Below are positions 7,836 through 18,227 of a DNA stretch of 64,000 nucleotides, piece by piece. The position numbers and the translations under genes are program-made. Location of the stretch: NCBI GenBank assembly GCA_023399465.1, contig JAEWPB010000058.1:26237-90236 (forward strand). Reading direction: 5' to 3'. Positions within the stretch are counted from its first letter, which is position 1. Each line of letters opens with the position of its first letter. The DNA comes from Pseudomonadota bacterium (lineage in GTDB: Bacteria; Pseudomonadota; Alphaproteobacteria; Rhizobiales; Rhizobiaceae). The notes under the pieces are model-generated. The model was not told the origin of the DNA. It made no database searches and saw only the letters and a program-made list of their open reading frames with translations.

Positions 7836-9980
7836 TCAGATATTCCGGCGACGACCTTCCATGATGTCGAGGATGGTCCGTCCGGCATCGAGCACGTTGG
7901 TGCCGGGTCCGAAGACGGCGGAGACGCCATGATCGATCAGGAACTGGTAGTCCTGGCGCGGAACGACACCACCGCAGACGACGATGACATCCTGCGCGCC
8001 CTTGGCCTTCAGCGCCTCGACGAGCTGCGGCAGCAGCGTCTTGTGGCCGGCAGCGAGCGACGACACGCCGACGACATGGACCTTGGCGTCGACCGCCATG
8101 GCAGCCGCCTCTTCCGGCGTCTGGAACAGCGGGCCCGGCAGCACGTCGAAGCCGATGTCGCCGAATGCCGACGAGATGATCTTGGCGCCGCGGTCGTGAC
8201 CGTCCTGGCCGAGCTTGGCGACCATGATCTTCGGCTTGGCGCCGAGCGCACGGCTGAATGCATCAAGGCGATCGACAAGAACCGTCAGTTCCGGCTCGCC
8301 CTCATAGGCCTTGCCGTAGATGTTCTTGACCACCTTCGGGGTGGCGGCGTGGTTGCCAAAGGCGTCGCGCATCGCGTCCGAAATTTCACCGACGGTGGCG
8401 CGGGCGCGGGCCGCCTCGACCGCCGCCTCGAGCAGGTTGCCCTCGCCGCTGCGGGCCACTTCGCTAAGCGCGGCCAGCGTCTCCGCGACCTTGACGCTGT
8501 CGCGGCGGCGCCTGGTGTCCTCGAGGCGCTTGATCTGCGCGGCCCGAACGGCGGTGTTGTCGATCTCGAGAATGTCGATGTGCTCTTCGTTCTCGAGGCG
8601 ATACTTGTTGACGCCGACGATCACGTCCTCGCCCTTGTCGACCGCCGCCTGGCGCCGGGTGGCGGCCTCCTCGATCAGCCGCTTCGGCAGGCCGTCGTTC
8701 ACCGCCCGGGTCATGCCGCCCATGGCCTCGACTTCCTCGATCAGCGCCCAGGCCTTTTCGGCAAGGTCATTGGTCAGGCTCTCGACATAGTAGGAACCGG
8801 CCAGCGGATCGACCACCTTGGTGACGCCCGTCTCGTGCTGGAGGATGAGCTGGGTGTTGCGGGCGATGCGGGCGGAGAACTCGGTCGGGAGCGCAATCGC
8901 CTCGTCGAAGGAGTTGGTGTGCAGCGACTGCGTGCCGCCGAGCACGGCCGACATCGCCTCGAAGGCGGTGCGCACGATGTTGTTGTAGGGATCCTGCTCC
9001 TGCAACGACACGCCCGAGGTCTGGCAGTGGGTACGCAGCATCAGCGAGGACGCCTTCTTCGGGTCGAACTCCTGCATGATCCGCGACCACAGCAGGCGGG
9101 CGGCGCGCAGTTTCGCCGCCTCCATGAAGAAGTTCATGCCGATGGCGAAGAAGAACGACAGGCGCCCGGCAAAGTCGTCGACATTCAGGCCCTTGGCAAG
9201 TGCGGCGCGGACATATTCGCGGCCATCGGCAAGCGTGAAGGCCAGTTCCTGCACCAGCGTCGCGCCGGCTTCCTGCATGTGGTAGCCGGAAATCGAGATC
9301 GAGTTGAAGCGCGGCATTTCCTTGGCCGTGTACTCGATGATGTCGGCAATGATCCGCATCGAGGGCTCGGGCGGATAGATGTAGGTGTTGCGGACCATGA
9401 ACTCCTTGAGGATGTCGTTCTGGATGGTCCCCGAAAGCTGCTCGCGCGAAACGCCCTGCTCTTCGCCGGCAACGATGAAATTGGCGAGGATCGGGATCAC
9501 CGCGCCGTTCATGGTCATCGAAACCGAGACCTTTTCCAGCGGAATGCCGTCGAAAAGGATCTTCATGTCCTCGACCGAATCGATCGCGACACCGGCCTTG
9601 CCGACGTCGCCGACCACGCGGGCGTGGTCGCTGTCATAGCCGCGATGAGTGGCAAGGTCGAAGGCGACCGAGACGCCCTGCTGACCGGCGGCGAGCGCCT
9701 TGCGGTAGAAGGCGTTCGATTCTTCCGCCGTCGAAAAACCGGCATACTGGCGAATGGTCCAGGGGCGGCCGGCATACATGGTGGCACGCGGACCGCGAAC
9801 GAAGGGTGCGAAACCCGGAAGCGAATCGAGATAGTCGATGCCGGAGAGGTCGTCTGCGGTATAGAGCGGCTTGACGTCGATCCCCTCGGGCGTGTGCCAG
9901 GTCAGCTTGTCCGGCGAAGCCTTCAGCTCCTTCTCGGCGAGCGCCGCCCAGTCTTTCACAGTCTTCTTGTCGTTGGACAT
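7836..9980 (-). CDS. scpA: Methylmalonyl-CoA mutase (B12-dependent, single-chain type)
   Basis: A 714-residue enzyme that isomerises (R)-methylmalonyl-CoA to succinyl-CoA, the last step of propionyl-CoA breakdown; called bhbA or scpA in different annotations. The N-terminal TIM-barrel substrate domain carries [20 protein letters not shown] and related blocks. The C-terminal cobalamin domain has the DxHxxG motif as DGHDRG, with the cobalt-ligand His at 595, then the GVSSLAAGH and GGVVP loops. Length matches homodimeric bacterial mutases. It is the last gene of the pccB-orf-pccA-mcm cluster, 71 bp after pccA. Neither an epimerase nor a MeaB GTPase gene is in the window. No cobalamin riboswitch was seen upstream. 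Confidence 0.96.
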   Translation of the reverse strand: MSNDKKTVKDWAALAEKELKASPDKLTWHTPEGIDVKPLYTADDLSGIDYLDSLPGFAPFVRGPRATMYAGRPWTIRQYAGFSTAEESNAFYRKALAAGQQGVSVAFDLATHRGYDSDHARVVGDVGKAGVAIDSVEDMKILFDGIPLEKVSVSMTMNGAVIPILANFIVAGEEQGVSREQLSGTIQNDILKEFMVRNTYIYPPEPSMRIIADIIEYTAKEMPRFNSISISGYHMQEAGATLVQELAFTLADGREYVRAALAKGLNVDDFAGRLSFFFAIGMNFFMEAAKLRAARLLWSRIMQEFDPKKASSLMLRTHCQTSGVSLQEQDPYNNIVRTAFEAMSAVLGGTQSLHTNSFDEAIALPTEFSARIARNTQLILQHETGVTKVVDPLAGSYYVESLTNDLAEKAWALIEEVEAMGGMTRAVNDGLPKRLIEEAATRRQAAVDKGEDVIVGVNKYRLENEEHIDILEIDNTAVRAAQIKRLEDTRRRRDSVKVAETLAALSEVARSGEGNLLEAAVEAARARATVGEISDAMRDAFGNHAATPKVVKNIYGKAYEGEPELTVLVDRLDAFSRALGAKPKIMVAKLGQDGHDRGAKIISSAFGDIGFDVLPGPLFQTPEEAAAMAVDAKVHVVGVSSLAAGHKTLLPQLVEALKAKGAQDVIVVCGGVVPRQDYQFLIDHGVSAVFGPGTNVLDAGRTILDIMEGRRRNI

Positions 9981-10051
9981 TTCTCGAAACTCCTCGATTT
10001 CGTCGCCGCCGGGGACCGGCCTTCAGGATCGGTCCCGGGTCGGGTGGGTTC

Positions 10052-12055
10052 TTATTCGAACTCCATGATCAGTTCGTCGACGGCCAGGCTTGCGCCCGCC
10101 TCGACCGCTACCCGCTTGACGACGGCACGTTTTTCGGCGCGCAGGATGTTTTCCATCTTCATCGCCTCGACGGTGGCGAGCGCCTGACCGGCCTCGACGG
10201 TATCGCCTTCCTTGACCGCGATCGACGTGACCACGCCCGGCATCGGGCAAAGCAGCATCTTCGAGGTATCCGGCGGCAGCTTGACTGGCATCAGCCGCGC
10301 AAGCTCGGCCACGCGCGGCTCGCGCACGCGGGCGACGACGTCCATGCCGCGCCACCGCAGGCGGATGCCGGAGCCCTTTAGATCGACCTTGACGTTCATC
10401 GGCTCGCCATCGACGGAGAAGGACGCAAGGCTGTGGCCCGGAACCCAGTCGCTGGCAACCGACAACGCCACACCGTCTGCGAAACGGATATAGGTACCAT
10501 CGGCGGACACATCGAGAGTGAGGGGGAATTCGTGACCGGCAAGCGTCGTCACCCACTCCTGTCCGATGACGCGGCGATGGTTGCCGACCGTCCCCGAGAT
10601 CTGGGCGGCGCGGGTCTCCAGCGCCTGCTTGATGACGGTCGCGGCGGCGGCAAGCTTGCGCGCGGATGCGTCGTCCGGCTCGACACCGGTGAACCCTTCC
10701 GGGAATTCCTCGGCGATATAGGCCGTCGTCAACCGTCCGTCCTTGAACCGCTGCTGCTGCATCACCGCCGAAAGGAACGGCAGGTTATGGCCGATGCCCT
10801 CGACTTCGAACGCGTCCAGCGCCTCGGCCATCTCCCTGATGGCGCCGGCGCGATCAGGCGCCCAGGTGCAGAGCTTGGCGATCATCGGATCGTAGTACAT
10901 CGAGATCTCGCCGCCCTCGTAGACGCCGGTATCGTTGCGGACGACCGTACCGTTAAACTTCGGGCCCTCCGCTGGCGGCCGATAGCGCGTCAGGCGGCCG
11001 ATCGAGGGCAGGAAGTTGCGGTAGGGATCTTCCGCGTAGAGACGGCTTTCGATCGCCCAGCCGTCAAGCTTGACGTCATCCTGACCGAAGGAGAGCTTCT
11101 CGCCGTCAGCGACGCGGATCATCTGCTCGACGAGATCGATGCCGGTGATGAGTTCGGTCACCGGGTGCTCGACCTGCAAGCGGGTATTCATCTCGAGGAA
11201 GTAAAAGTTACGGTTGCCGTCGACGATGAATTCGACGGTGCCGGCGGAATAGTAGCCGACGGCCTTGGCGAGTGCGACTGCCTGCTCGCCCATGGCCTTG
11301 CGGGTCGCCTCGTCGAGGAACGGCGACGGTGCCTCCTCGATGACCTTCTGGTTACGGCGCTGGATCGAGCATTCGCGCTCGCCGAGATAGAGCGTCGTGC
11401 CGTGCTTGTCGCCGAGCACCTGGATCTCGATGTGGCGGGGCTCGGTCACGAACTTCTCGATGAAGATGCGGTCGTCGCCGAAGGAGGATTTCGCCTCGTT
11501 CTTCGACGACTGGAAACCCTCGCGCGCTTCGGCATCGTTCCAGGCGATGCGCATGCCCTTGCCGCCACCGCCGGCAGAGGCCTTGATCATCACGGGATAA
11601 CCGATCTGCGAGGCGATCCGGACCGCCTCGTCGGCATCCTCGATCAGGCCCATATGGCCGGGAACGGTCGACACGCCAGCTTCCGCCGCCAGCTTCTTCG
11701 AGGTGATCTTGTCGCCCATCGCCTGAATAGCACGGACCGGCGGACCGATGAAGGCAACGCCTTCCTTTTCAAGCGCTTCGGCGAAGGCGGCGTTTTCCGA
11801 AAGGAAGCCGTAGCCCGGGTGAACGGCGTCGGCGCCGGTCTTGCGGATGGCATCGATGATCTTGTCGATGACGATATAGGACTGGTTGGACGGCGCCGGA
11901 CCGATATGGACGGCCTCGTCGGCTTCACGCACATGCAGAGCATCGCGGTCGGCATCGGAATAGACGGCCACGGTGGCGATGCCAAGCTTCCTGGCGGTGC
12001 GGATGACCCGGCAGGCGATTTCGCCGCGGTTGGCGATGAGGATTTTCTTGATCAT
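10052..12055 (-). CDS. pccA: Propionyl-CoA carboxylase, biotin carboxylase/carrier subunit
   Basis: A 667-residue subunit that carboxylates biotin with bicarbonate and ATP and carries it to PccB, which makes methylmalonyl-CoA. Order of domains: biotin carboxylase N-terminal (KKILIANRGEIACRV), ATP-grasp with the glycine-rich SAGGGGKGM loop, biotin carboxylase C-terminal, a BT-like linker domain, and the biotinyl domain with EAMKMEN, Lys633 being the biotin site 34 residues from the end. The ATG at 12055 was chosen because GGAGGA lies just in front and MIKKILIANRGE is the family N terminus; a longer frame exists upstream. Third gene of the propionate cluster. Confidence 0.95.
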   Translation of the reverse strand: MIKKILIANRGEIACRVIRTARKLGIATVAVYSDADRDALHVREADEAVHIGPAPSNQSYIVIDKIIDAIRKTGADAVHPGYGFLSENAAFAEALEKEGVAFIGPPVRAIQAMGDKITSKKLAAEAGVSTVPGHMGLIEDADEAVRIASQIGYPVMIKASAGGGGKGMRIAWNDAEAREGFQSSKNEAKSSFGDDRIFIEKFVTEPRHIEIQVLGDKHGTTLYLGERECSIQRRNQKVIEEAPSPFLDEATRKAMGEQAVALAKAVGYYSAGTVEFIVDGNRNFYFLEMNTRLQVEHPVTELITGIDLVEQMIRVADGEKLSFGQDDVKLDGWAIESRLYAEDPYRNFLPSIGRLTRYRPPAEGPKFNGTVVRNDTGVYEGGEISMYYDPMIAKLCTWAPDRAGAIREMAEALDAFEVEGIGHNLPFLSAVMQQQRFKDGRLTTAYIAEEFPEGFTGVEPDDASARKLAAAATVIKQALETRAAQISGTVGNHRRVIGQEWVTTLAGHEFPLTLDVSADGTYIRFADGVALSVASDWVPGHSLASFSVDGEPMNVKVDLKGSGIRLRWRGMDVVARVREPRVAELARLMPVKLPPDTSKMLLCPMPGVVTSIAVKEGDTVEAGQALATVEAMKMENILRAEKRAVVKRVAVEAGASLAVDELIMEFE

Positions 12056-12185
12056 GCTTGTCCTCCGTCGGACGGAAAAGAAATACGGCCGGGCGAAACA
12101 GTGTCTGTCGGGCAATACCGGCTGTCGACGCGATGAAATTCAAGGATCGCTGACGTGCCGCGGGCGTTAAAGGTCATGGCCACCG

Positions 12186-12563
12186 TCACACCTCCATCAC
12201 GTCTTCGAAGGATTCAGGGAAGCTCTGGCGCGCAACGCGCTCGTCGATCCGGAGCAAGGCCTCATAGGAGAGCGGATCGAAGCGATCCTCTGCCGCCACG
12301 ACCTCGCGTCCGAAAAGCAGGTTCAGCCGTGCGGCATCGAGGTTCCCGCGCTCGAAAGGCTCGGCGCCGAAATGATGCCAGAGCGCGTGCAGGAAGGCCG
12401 CATCGACCCTGTGCTCCGCGGTGCCGGGACGCGCCCGCCGGGGCAGAGCCTTGATCGGCGTCACCCCTTTCGGGTTGGCCCGCCGGATGGTGAACTGGAT
12501 GCCCGTTCCCGGCATGCCGGACGGAAATCCCCTGTGCTTCGTCATATCGGGAAGGTTTGCCAT
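12186..12563 (-). CDS. Hypothetical protein inside the propionate operon
   Basis: An open frame of 125 residues lies between pccB (17 bp upstream) and pccA on the same strand. A purine-rich AAGGGAGGGG sits about 10 bases before the ATG, and no other good gene fits the stretch. I do not recognise the family. The protein is soluble-looking, basic in its first half (KALPRRARPG) and acidic in its second (SFPESFEDVMEV at the end), with a central AAFLHALWHHFGAEPFE segment; no signal peptide, membrane segment or cysteine-based metal site is visible. Its place suggests a link to propionyl-CoA carboxylase, such as assembly or activity control, but that is inference from position only. The 130 bp between it and pccA hold nothing recognisable. 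Confidence 0.7.
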   Translation of the reverse strand: MANLPDMTKHRGFPSGMPGTGIQFTIRRANPKGVTPIKALPRRARPGTAEHRVDAAFLHALWHHFGAEPFERGNLDAARLNLLFGREVVAAEDRFDPLSYEALLRIDERVARQSFPESFEDVMEV

Positions 12564-12580
12564 CGGTTATCGCCCCTCCC

Positions 12581-14113
12581 TTACAATGGAATCGTGTCGT
12601 GCTTGCGCCAGCGCGTCTCGACCTGCTTGTTGCGCAGCGAGGCGAATGCCCGGGCGATGCGGCGACGCGAGGAATGCGGCATGATGACCTCGTCGATGAA
12701 GCCGCGCTCGGCTGCAACGAAGGGATTGGCGAAGCGTTCCTCGTATTCCCTCGTACGGGCGGCGATCTTTTCCGGATCCCCGAGTTCGGAGCGATAGAGG
12801 ATTTCCGTGGCGCCCTTGGCACCCATCACCGCGATTTCCGCGGTCGGCCAGGCGTAGTTGATGTCCGCGCCGATGTGCTTGGAGGCCATCACGTCATAAG
12901 CGCCGCCATAAGCCTTGCGGGTGATCAGCGTCACCATCGGCACGGTGGCCTGGCTGTAGGCGAAGAGCAGCTTGGCGCCATGCTTGATGACGCCGCCATA
13001 TTCCTGGGCAGTGCCGGGCAGGAAGCCGGGAACGTCGATCAGGGTCAGGATCGGAATGTTGAAGGCATCGCAGAAGCGCACGAAACGGGCCGCCTTGCGC
13101 GAGCTGTCGATGTCGAGGCAACCGGCAAGCACCATCGGCTGGTTGGCGACGACGCCGACCGTCTGGCCTTCCATGCGGATGAAGCCGGTGATGATGTTGC
13201 GGGCAAAGGCTTCCTGGATCTCGAAGAAATCGCCCTCGTCGGCCAGCGCCAGGATCAGCTCCTTCATGTCGTAGGGCTTGGTCGCGCTGTCGGGGATCAG
13301 GCTATCGAGGCGGGCTTCAAGCCGGCCGGGATCGTCGTGGAACGGCCGAACCGGCGGTTTTTCGCGGTTGTTGAGCGGCAGGAAGTCGAAGAGCATGCGA
13401 ACCTGCTCCAGCGCCTCGACGTCGTTTTCGTAGGCGCCATCGGCCACCGACGACTTCGAGGTGTGGGTGCGAGCGCCGCCCAGTTCCTCGGCGGTGACGA
13501 TCTCGTTGGTCACCGTCTTCACCACGTCGGGACCGGTCACGAACATGTAGGAGCTGTCGCGGACCATGAAGATGAAGTCGGTCATGGCCGGCGAATAGAC
13601 CGCGCCGCCGGCGCAGGGGCCCATGATCACCGAGATCTGCGGGATGATGCCGGAAGCATCGACATTGCGCTTGAACACGTCGGCATAACCGGCCAGCGAG
13701 GCGACGCCTTCCTGGATGCGGGCACCGCCGGAGTCGTTGAGGCCGATGACGGGCGCTCCGTTGCGCATCGCCATATCCATGATCTTGCAGATCTTCTGGG
13801 CATGGGTTTCCGACAGCGAGCCACCGAGCACGGTGAAGTCCTGGGAGAAGACATAGACCTGCCGGCCATTGATCGTGCCCCAGCCGGTCACGACACCGTC
13901 ACCCGCCACCTTCTGCTCGGCCATGCCGAAATCGGTGCAGCGGTGGGTGACATACATGTCGTATTCTTCGAAGGAACCAGGGTCGAGCAACACCTCGATC
14001 CGCTCGCGGGCGGTCAGCTTGCCCTTGCCGTGCTGGGCATCGATGCGCCGCTGGCCGCCGCCGAGACGGGCTTCCGCCCGACGGGCTTCCAATTGATCGA
14101 GAATTGCTCGCAT
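12581..14113 (-). CDS. pccB: Propionyl-CoA carboxylase, carboxyltransferase (beta) subunit
   Basis: A 510-residue carboxyltransferase that passes CO2 from the PccA biotin to propionyl-CoA. It has the two crotonase-like halves of the family: the first with [12 protein letters not shown] and [12 protein letters not shown], the second with [15 protein letters not shown] and [13 protein letters not shown]. The ATG at 14113 is chosen because AGGAGGAGA lies directly in front; a further in-frame ATG six codons upstream would place that ribosome site inside the gene. It is the first gene of the operon, divergent from a PccR-type regulator. Substrate preference for propionyl-CoA rather than acetyl-CoA is inferred from the linked mutase. 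Confidence 0.95.
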   Translation of the reverse strand: MRAILDQLEARRAEARLGGGQRRIDAQHGKGKLTARERIEVLLDPGSFEEYDMYVTHRCTDFGMAEQKVAGDGVVTGWGTINGRQVYVFSQDFTVLGGSLSETHAQKICKIMDMAMRNGAPVIGLNDSGGARIQEGVASLAGYADVFKRNVDASGIIPQISVIMGPCAGGAVYSPAMTDFIFMVRDSSYMFVTGPDVVKTVTNEIVTAEELGGARTHTSKSSVADGAYENDVEALEQVRMLFDFLPLNNREKPPVRPFHDDPGRLEARLDSLIPDSATKPYDMKELILALADEGDFFEIQEAFARNIITGFIRMEGQTVGVVANQPMVLAGCLDIDSSRKAARFVRFCDAFNIPILTLIDVPGFLPGTAQEYGGVIKHGAKLLFAYSQATVPMVTLITRKAYGGAYDVMASKHIGADINYAWPTAEIAVMGAKGATEILYRSELGDPEKIAARTREYEERFANPFVAAERGFIDEVIMPHSSRRRIARAFASLRNKQVETRWRKHDTIPL

Positions 14114-14202
14114 TTCGTCTCCTCCTGTCATTCAGGCGATCTTGCAGAGGGTTGGTGCGCTCCGCAATAGCGGGCGACGGCAAGGGAGAAAACAGTTGAA
14201 GA

Positions 14203-14256
14203 GGTGCAAATGTATAGTGTAAAACTGTGCAAAATGTAATTTGCAAAGTTGCAAAC
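14203..14256. promoter_or_regulatory. TGCAAA boxes, candidate PccR operator
   Basis: Four TGCAAA elements lie just before the regulator start: 14205-14210, 14228-14233, within a perfect TTTGCAAA palindrome at 14240-14247, and within GTTGCAAAC at 14248-14256. PccR of Rhodobacter sphaeroides is known to bind paired TTTGCAAA palindromes. The palindrome next to the start codon suggests autorepression, and the shared 143-bp intergenic region could also control pccB; both are inference. Confidence 0.6.
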
Positions 14257-15663
14257 ATGGCGATCGGAAAACTCTATATCGGCCGCAAGGTTCGTGAACT
14301 GCGCGAGGCCGGCAAGATGACGCAGGCCCAGTTCGCCGAGCGGATCAGCATCTCGACCAGCTACCTCAACCAGATCGAGAACAACCAGCGGCCCGTATCC
14401 GCCTCGGTCCTGCTGTCGCTCGCCGAAAAATTCCAGATCGACATCACCGAACTGTCGACCAGCGAGGGCGACCGGCTGATGTCGGCCCTGTCCGAAGCGC
14501 TCTCCGATCCGTTGTTCGAGACCTATAAGCCGAGCCTGCAGGAACTCAAGCTCATTGCCCAGAATGCGCCCGGCCTTGCCCATGCGCTGATCACCTGCCA
14601 CCAGGCCTATCGCCGCAATTCCGAGCAGCTCGCCGGCTTCGACGACACGCTCGGCCGCGCGGCAACCGAAACCACGCCCTATGAAGAGGTCCGCGACTTC
14701 TTCCATTTCGTCGACAACTACATTCACGAAATCGACGTGATGGCGGAAACGCTCGCCGGTGAGCTCGGGCTTGGCGAGGGCGATCACAGCATGCTCGCCA
14801 CCCATCTGGAAAAGCGCCACGGCGTGCGGGTGGTGCGCGGACCGGCCGACGAAGACTATGTCCGCCGCTACGATCCGGAATCCCGCGTACTGACGATGAA
14901 CCCCTATACGCCCGCGGCCAGCCGCGATTTCCAGATCGCCCTGCAGATCGCCCAACTGCACGCCGGTTCGCAGATCGACGCGATTGCCGCCGGTGCCGGT
15001 TTCCGCACCGAGGAAGCCTATGAAATCTGTCGCATCGGCCTGCACAACTACTTCGCCGGCGCGCTGCTGCTGCCTTACCAGGTCTTCCTGAAGGCGGCGA
15101 TGGAACTGCGCCACGACCTGGAACTGCTCGCTGCCCGCTTCGGGGCATCGCTCGAGCAGGTCTGCCACCGCCTCAGCACCCTGCAGCGTCCGGGCCAGAA
15201 GGGCGTTCCGATATTCTTCGCCCGCATCGACCGGGCTGGCAACATCACCAAGCGCCACAGCGCCGCGCGGCTGCAATTCGCCCGCTTCGGCGCCGCCTGC
15301 CCGATCTGGAACGTGCATCAGGCCTTCGAGATGCCTGCGGGCATCATCCGCCAGCTTGCCGAAACGCCGGACGGTGTGCGCTATCTGTCGCTCGCCACCC
15401 AGATCACCAAGGGTGGCGGCGGGTTCCATGCGCCCCATCCGCGCTACGCCATCGCGCTTGGCTGCGAGATCTCCTATGCCGACAATTTCGTCTATGCCGA
15501 CGGGCTGGATCTCGGCAACCGCGCCGCCTTCGACATGATCGGCATCTCCTGCCGCATCTGCGAGCGCACCAAATGCGCCCAGCGCGCCGTGCCGCCGTTC
15601 AAGCGCAAGCTCATCGTCGACCACGACGTCAGGGGACCGGTGCCCTACAAGCTCGCGGATTGA
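14257..15663 (+). CDS. XRE/ScfR-type short-chain fatty acyl transcriptional regulator (PccR-like)
   Basis: A 468-residue regulator. Residues about 9-63 form an XRE helix-turn-helix (KMTQAQFAERISISTSYLNQIE); a middle IrrE/ImmA-like metalloprotease-derived domain follows, and the C-terminal third is the short-chain fatty acyl regulator domain with a cysteine-rich GISCRICERTKCAQRAVP end. Members of this family (RamB, PccR) control acetate or propionate use. Divergent placement from pccB and the TTTGCAAA boxes in front make a PccR role likely. The ATG at 14257 gives the family N terminus (MAIGKLYIGRKVREL); an upstream in-frame ATG at 14227 would run through the operator boxes. Confidence 0.88.
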   Translation: MAIGKLYIGRKVRELREAGKMTQAQFAERISISTSYLNQIENNQRPVSASVLLSLAEKFQIDITELSTSEGDRLMSALSEALSDPLFETYKPSLQELKLIAQNAPGLAHALITCHQAYRRNSEQLAGFDDTLGRAATETTPYEEVRDFFHFVDNYIHEIDVMAETLAGELGLGEGDHSMLATHLEKRHGVRVVRGPADEDYVRRYDPESRVLTMNPYTPAASRDFQIALQIAQLHAGSQIDAIAAGAGFRTEEAYEICRIGLHNYFAGALLLPYQVFLKAAMELRHDLELLAARFGASLEQVCHRLSTLQRPGQKGVPIFFARIDRAGNITKRHSAARLQFARFGAACPIWNVHQAFEMPAGIIRQLAETPDGVRYLSLATQITKGGGGFHAPHPRYAIALGCEISYADNFVYADGLDLGNRAAFDMIGISCRICERTKCAQRAVPPFKRKLIVDHDVRGPVPYKLAD

Positions 15664-15770
15664 CCCGTTGAGCGCGCCAGCCCATCACCCGGCGATACCC
15701 GTCTTTTGCTTGCCGCTCCGGCCAATCCCTAGTAGAGCCTTGGGGCACACAAGAAAAATCGGAAACACCC

Positions 15771-16964
15771 ATGACTACCGGCAGCACGGCGCCGCGGCGT
15801 ATCACCATTCTCGGCTCCACGGGCTCCATCGGCTGCAACACGCTCGATGTCGTGTCGCAGCTCGGCGGCCGTGACAATTTCGAAATCGCGGCACTGACCG
15901 GTTTTGGCAACATCGCTCTGCTCGCCGCGCAAGCGAAAACGTTCGGCGCTCGCCTGGCGGTGACCGCGGACGAGAGCCAGTATGCAGCACTCAAGGATGC
16001 GCTTGCGGGCAGCGGCATTGCCGTCGCCGCCGGACAGTCGGGATTGATCGAGGCGGCCGAAATGGACGCAGGCTGGGTGATGGCGGCAATTGTCGGCACG
16101 GCCGGCCTAGCGCCGACGCTCGCCGCGGCGCGGCGCGGCGCCGACATCGCGCTCGCCAACAAGGAATGCCTGGTTTCGGCCGGCGATCTCTTCGTCGATG
16201 CGGTGAAGGCTGGCGGCGGACAACTGATCCCCGTGGACAGCGAACACAGCGCCATCTTCCAGTCGCTCGAGACCGACCAGCGCCATGCCGTCGAGCGGAT
16301 CATCCTCACCGCCTCCGGCGGCCCGTTCCGCACCTGGACGCGAGAGAAGATGGCCGACGTGACGGCCGAAACCGCCCGCGCCCATCCCAACTGGTCGATG
16401 GGCCTGAAGATCTCGATCGGCAGCGCCTCGATGTTCAACAAGGCGCTGGAAATGATCGAGGCCAAGCACCTCTTCGACGTCCGTCCGGACCAGATCGAGG
16501 TGATCGTGCACCCGCAATCGATCATCCACTCGATGGTCGGCTACCGCGATGGCTCGGTGCTGGCGCAGCTCGGCTGCCCCGACATGCGCACCGCAATCGG
16601 CTACGCGCTGACTTATCCCGACCGGCCGCCGCTCAATGTCGAGCGGCTGGATTTCGCCAAACTGTCGCGCCTCGATTTCGAAGCCCCGGACGAGACCCGC
16701 TTTCCAGCACTCCGCCTCGCCCGTACGGCCCTGGAGCGGGGCGGCGTGCAGGGGGCGGTCATGAATGCCGCCGAAGAAATCGCCTTCAACGCCTTCGTCG
16801 CCGGACGCATCGGTTTCCTCGACATGGCGGATATCGCCGAACAGGTGATGGATTGCATGCAGGGTTTCGGCAGCGCGAGGACGATGGACGACGTGTTCGC
16901 CGCCGACGCTGAAGCGCGCCGCCGCGCCGCCGATGTCATCGCGGAAAAGGAAAAGGCCGCGTAA
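15771..16964 (+). CDS. dxr: 1-deoxy-D-xylulose 5-phosphate reductoisomerase
   Basis: A 397-residue enzyme that rearranges and reduces DXP to 2-C-methyl-D-erythritol 4-phosphate with NADPH, the committed step of the non-mevalonate isoprenoid pathway. The nucleotide site is ILGSTGSIGCNTLD at the N terminus; NKECLVSAG, PVDSEHSAIFQ (metal ligands), TASGGPFR and HPNWSMGLKIS are the substrate and metal motifs in order. Length is normal. The gene is not in the usual frr-uppS-cdsA-dxr cluster but beside hemA, as in Sinorhizobium. It is single, with 107 bp in front holding no recognisable operator, and converges on hemA. Confidence 0.96.
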   Translation: MTTGSTAPRRITILGSTGSIGCNTLDVVSQLGGRDNFEIAALTGFGNIALLAAQAKTFGARLAVTADESQYAALKDALAGSGIAVAAGQSGLIEAAEMDAGWVMAAIVGTAGLAPTLAAARRGADIALANKECLVSAGDLFVDAVKAGGGQLIPVDSEHSAIFQSLETDQRHAVERIILTASGGPFRTWTREKMADVTAETARAHPNWSMGLKISIGSASMFNKALEMIEAKHLFDVRPDQIEVIVHPQSIIHSMVGYRDGSVLAQLGCPDMRTAIGYALTYPDRPPLNVERLDFAKLSRLDFEAPDETRFPALRLARTALERGGVQGAVMNAAEEIAFNAFVAGRIGFLDMADIAEQVMDCMQGFGSARTMDDVFAADAEARRRAADVIAEKEKAA

Positions 16965-16973
16965 GACGCGGCC
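16955..16973 (+). terminator. Short hairpin spanning the dxr stop codon
   Basis: GGCCGCG (16955-16961) pairs with CGCGGCC (16967-16973); the loop TAAGA contains the dxr TAA stop. CCTTGTTTCTTCC follows. It may act as the dxr terminator, but the U-run is interrupted. Confidence 0.5.
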
Positions 16974-17012
16974 CCTTGTTTCTTCCATAACGCAGTTAAG
17001 TAGGTTGCCTGC

Positions 17013-18227
17013 TCAGGCGACAGCCCGCGCAAGGGCGCAACGCGACCACAGTTGGTGCAGGGCGCCGACGAGCTTCTCGATATCCTCGTCGCTATGAAGC
17101 GGTGTCGGCGTGATGCGCAGGCGCTCGGTCTTGCGCGCCACCGTCGGATAGTTGATCGGCTGCACGTAGATATCGTAGCTGTCGAGCAGGATGTCGGAGA
17201 TCCACTTGCACTTGGCCGCGTCGCCGACCATCACCGGAACGATGTGGCTCGGATTGGGCATGTGCGGAATACCGCGGGCATCGAGCTGTGCGCGCAGCTT
17301 GCGCACCTGTTCCTGCTGGCGGGCGCGCTCGAAACCGCTCACCTTCAGATGCTGGATCGCGGCGATGGCGCCAGCGGCCAGCGCCGGCGGCAGTGCAGTG
17401 GTGAAGATGAAGCCGGAAGCAAACGAGCGGATGAAGTCGCAGACCGCCGTCGAGCCGGCAATATAGCCGCCCATCACGCCGAATGCCTTGCCGAGTGTCG
17501 CTTCGATGATGGTGATGCGATCCATCAGCCCTTCGCGCTCGGCGACACCGCCGCCGCGCGGGCCGTACATGCCGACCGCATGGACTTCGTCGAGATAGGT
17601 CATCGCGCCGAACTTGTCGGCAAGATCGCAGATTTCCTTGATCGGGGCGATATCGCCATCCATCGAGTAGACCGATTCGAACGCGATCAGCTTCGGCGCC
17701 TTGGGATCGGCAGCGGCAAGCTTCTCCTCGAGATCCTTGAGGTCGTTGTGCTTCCAGATCACCCGCTCGCACTTGGCGTGGCGGATGCCCTCGATCATCG
17801 AGGCATGGTTGCCGGCATCGGAGAAGATGATCAGGCCAGGGATCTTGGCGCCGAGCGTGCCGAGCGAAGCCCAGTTCGAGACATAGCCGGAAGTGAAGAT
17901 CAGCGCCGATTCCTTGCCATGCAGATCGGCAAGCTCACGCTCGAGCAGGACATGGTAATGGTTGGTGCCGGAGATGTTCCGGGTACCGCCTGCTCCCGCG
18001 CCACAGTGATCGATGGCCTCTTTCATCGCCTCGACCACCTTGGGGTGCTGGCCCATGCCGAGATAGTCGTTGGAGCACCAGACCGTTACTTCCTTCGGAC
18101 CATCGGCGGTATAGCGCGTCGCGCGCGGAAAGCTGCCGCGATGACGCTCGAGATCGGCGAACACCCGGTAGCGGCCTTCCTCGTGAAGTCCAGCCAGCTC
18201 GTTCTTGAAAAATGCCTCGAAATCCAT
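17013..18227 (-). CDS. hemA: 5-aminolevulinate synthase
   Basis: A 404-residue PLP enzyme that condenses glycine and succinyl-CoA to 5-aminolevulinate, the first step of the C4 haem and corrin pathway used by alphaproteobacteria. The start [11 protein letters not shown] at 18227 has GGAG in front and matches the family; a longer frame upstream is not needed. Visible motifs: [44 protein letters not shown], and the PLP lysine in [11 protein letters not shown] (Lys247). The gene converges on dxr. A perfect FNR-type box 146 bp upstream suggests oxygen control. Haem demand links it to the respiratory genes of the organism, and its product also feeds cobalamin. Confidence 0.97.
   Translation of the reverse strand: MDFEAFFKNELAGLHEEGRYRVFADLERHRGSFPRATRYTADGPKEVTVWCSNDYLGMGQHPKVVEAMKEAIDHCGAGAGGTRNISGTNHYHVLLERELADLHGKESALIFTSGYVSNWASLGTLGAKIPGLIIFSDAGNHASMIEGIRHAKCERVIWKHNDLKDLEEKLAAADPKAPKLIAFESVYSMDGDIAPIKEICDLADKFGAMTYLDEVHAVGMYGPRGGGVAEREGLMDRITIIEATLGKAFGVMGGYIAGSTAVCDFIRSFASGFIFTTALPPALAAGAIAAIQHLKVSGFERARQQEQVRKLRAQLDARGIPHMPNPSHIVPVMVGDAAKCKWISDILLDSYDIYVQPINYPTVARKTERLRITPTPLHSDEDIEKLVGALHQLWSRCALARAVA

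Noticed and set aside
9981..10051. Cobalamin riboswitch before the B12-dependent mutase
   Set aside because: The gap to pccA is only 71 bp, no B12 box was recognised, and the mutase is inside an operon.
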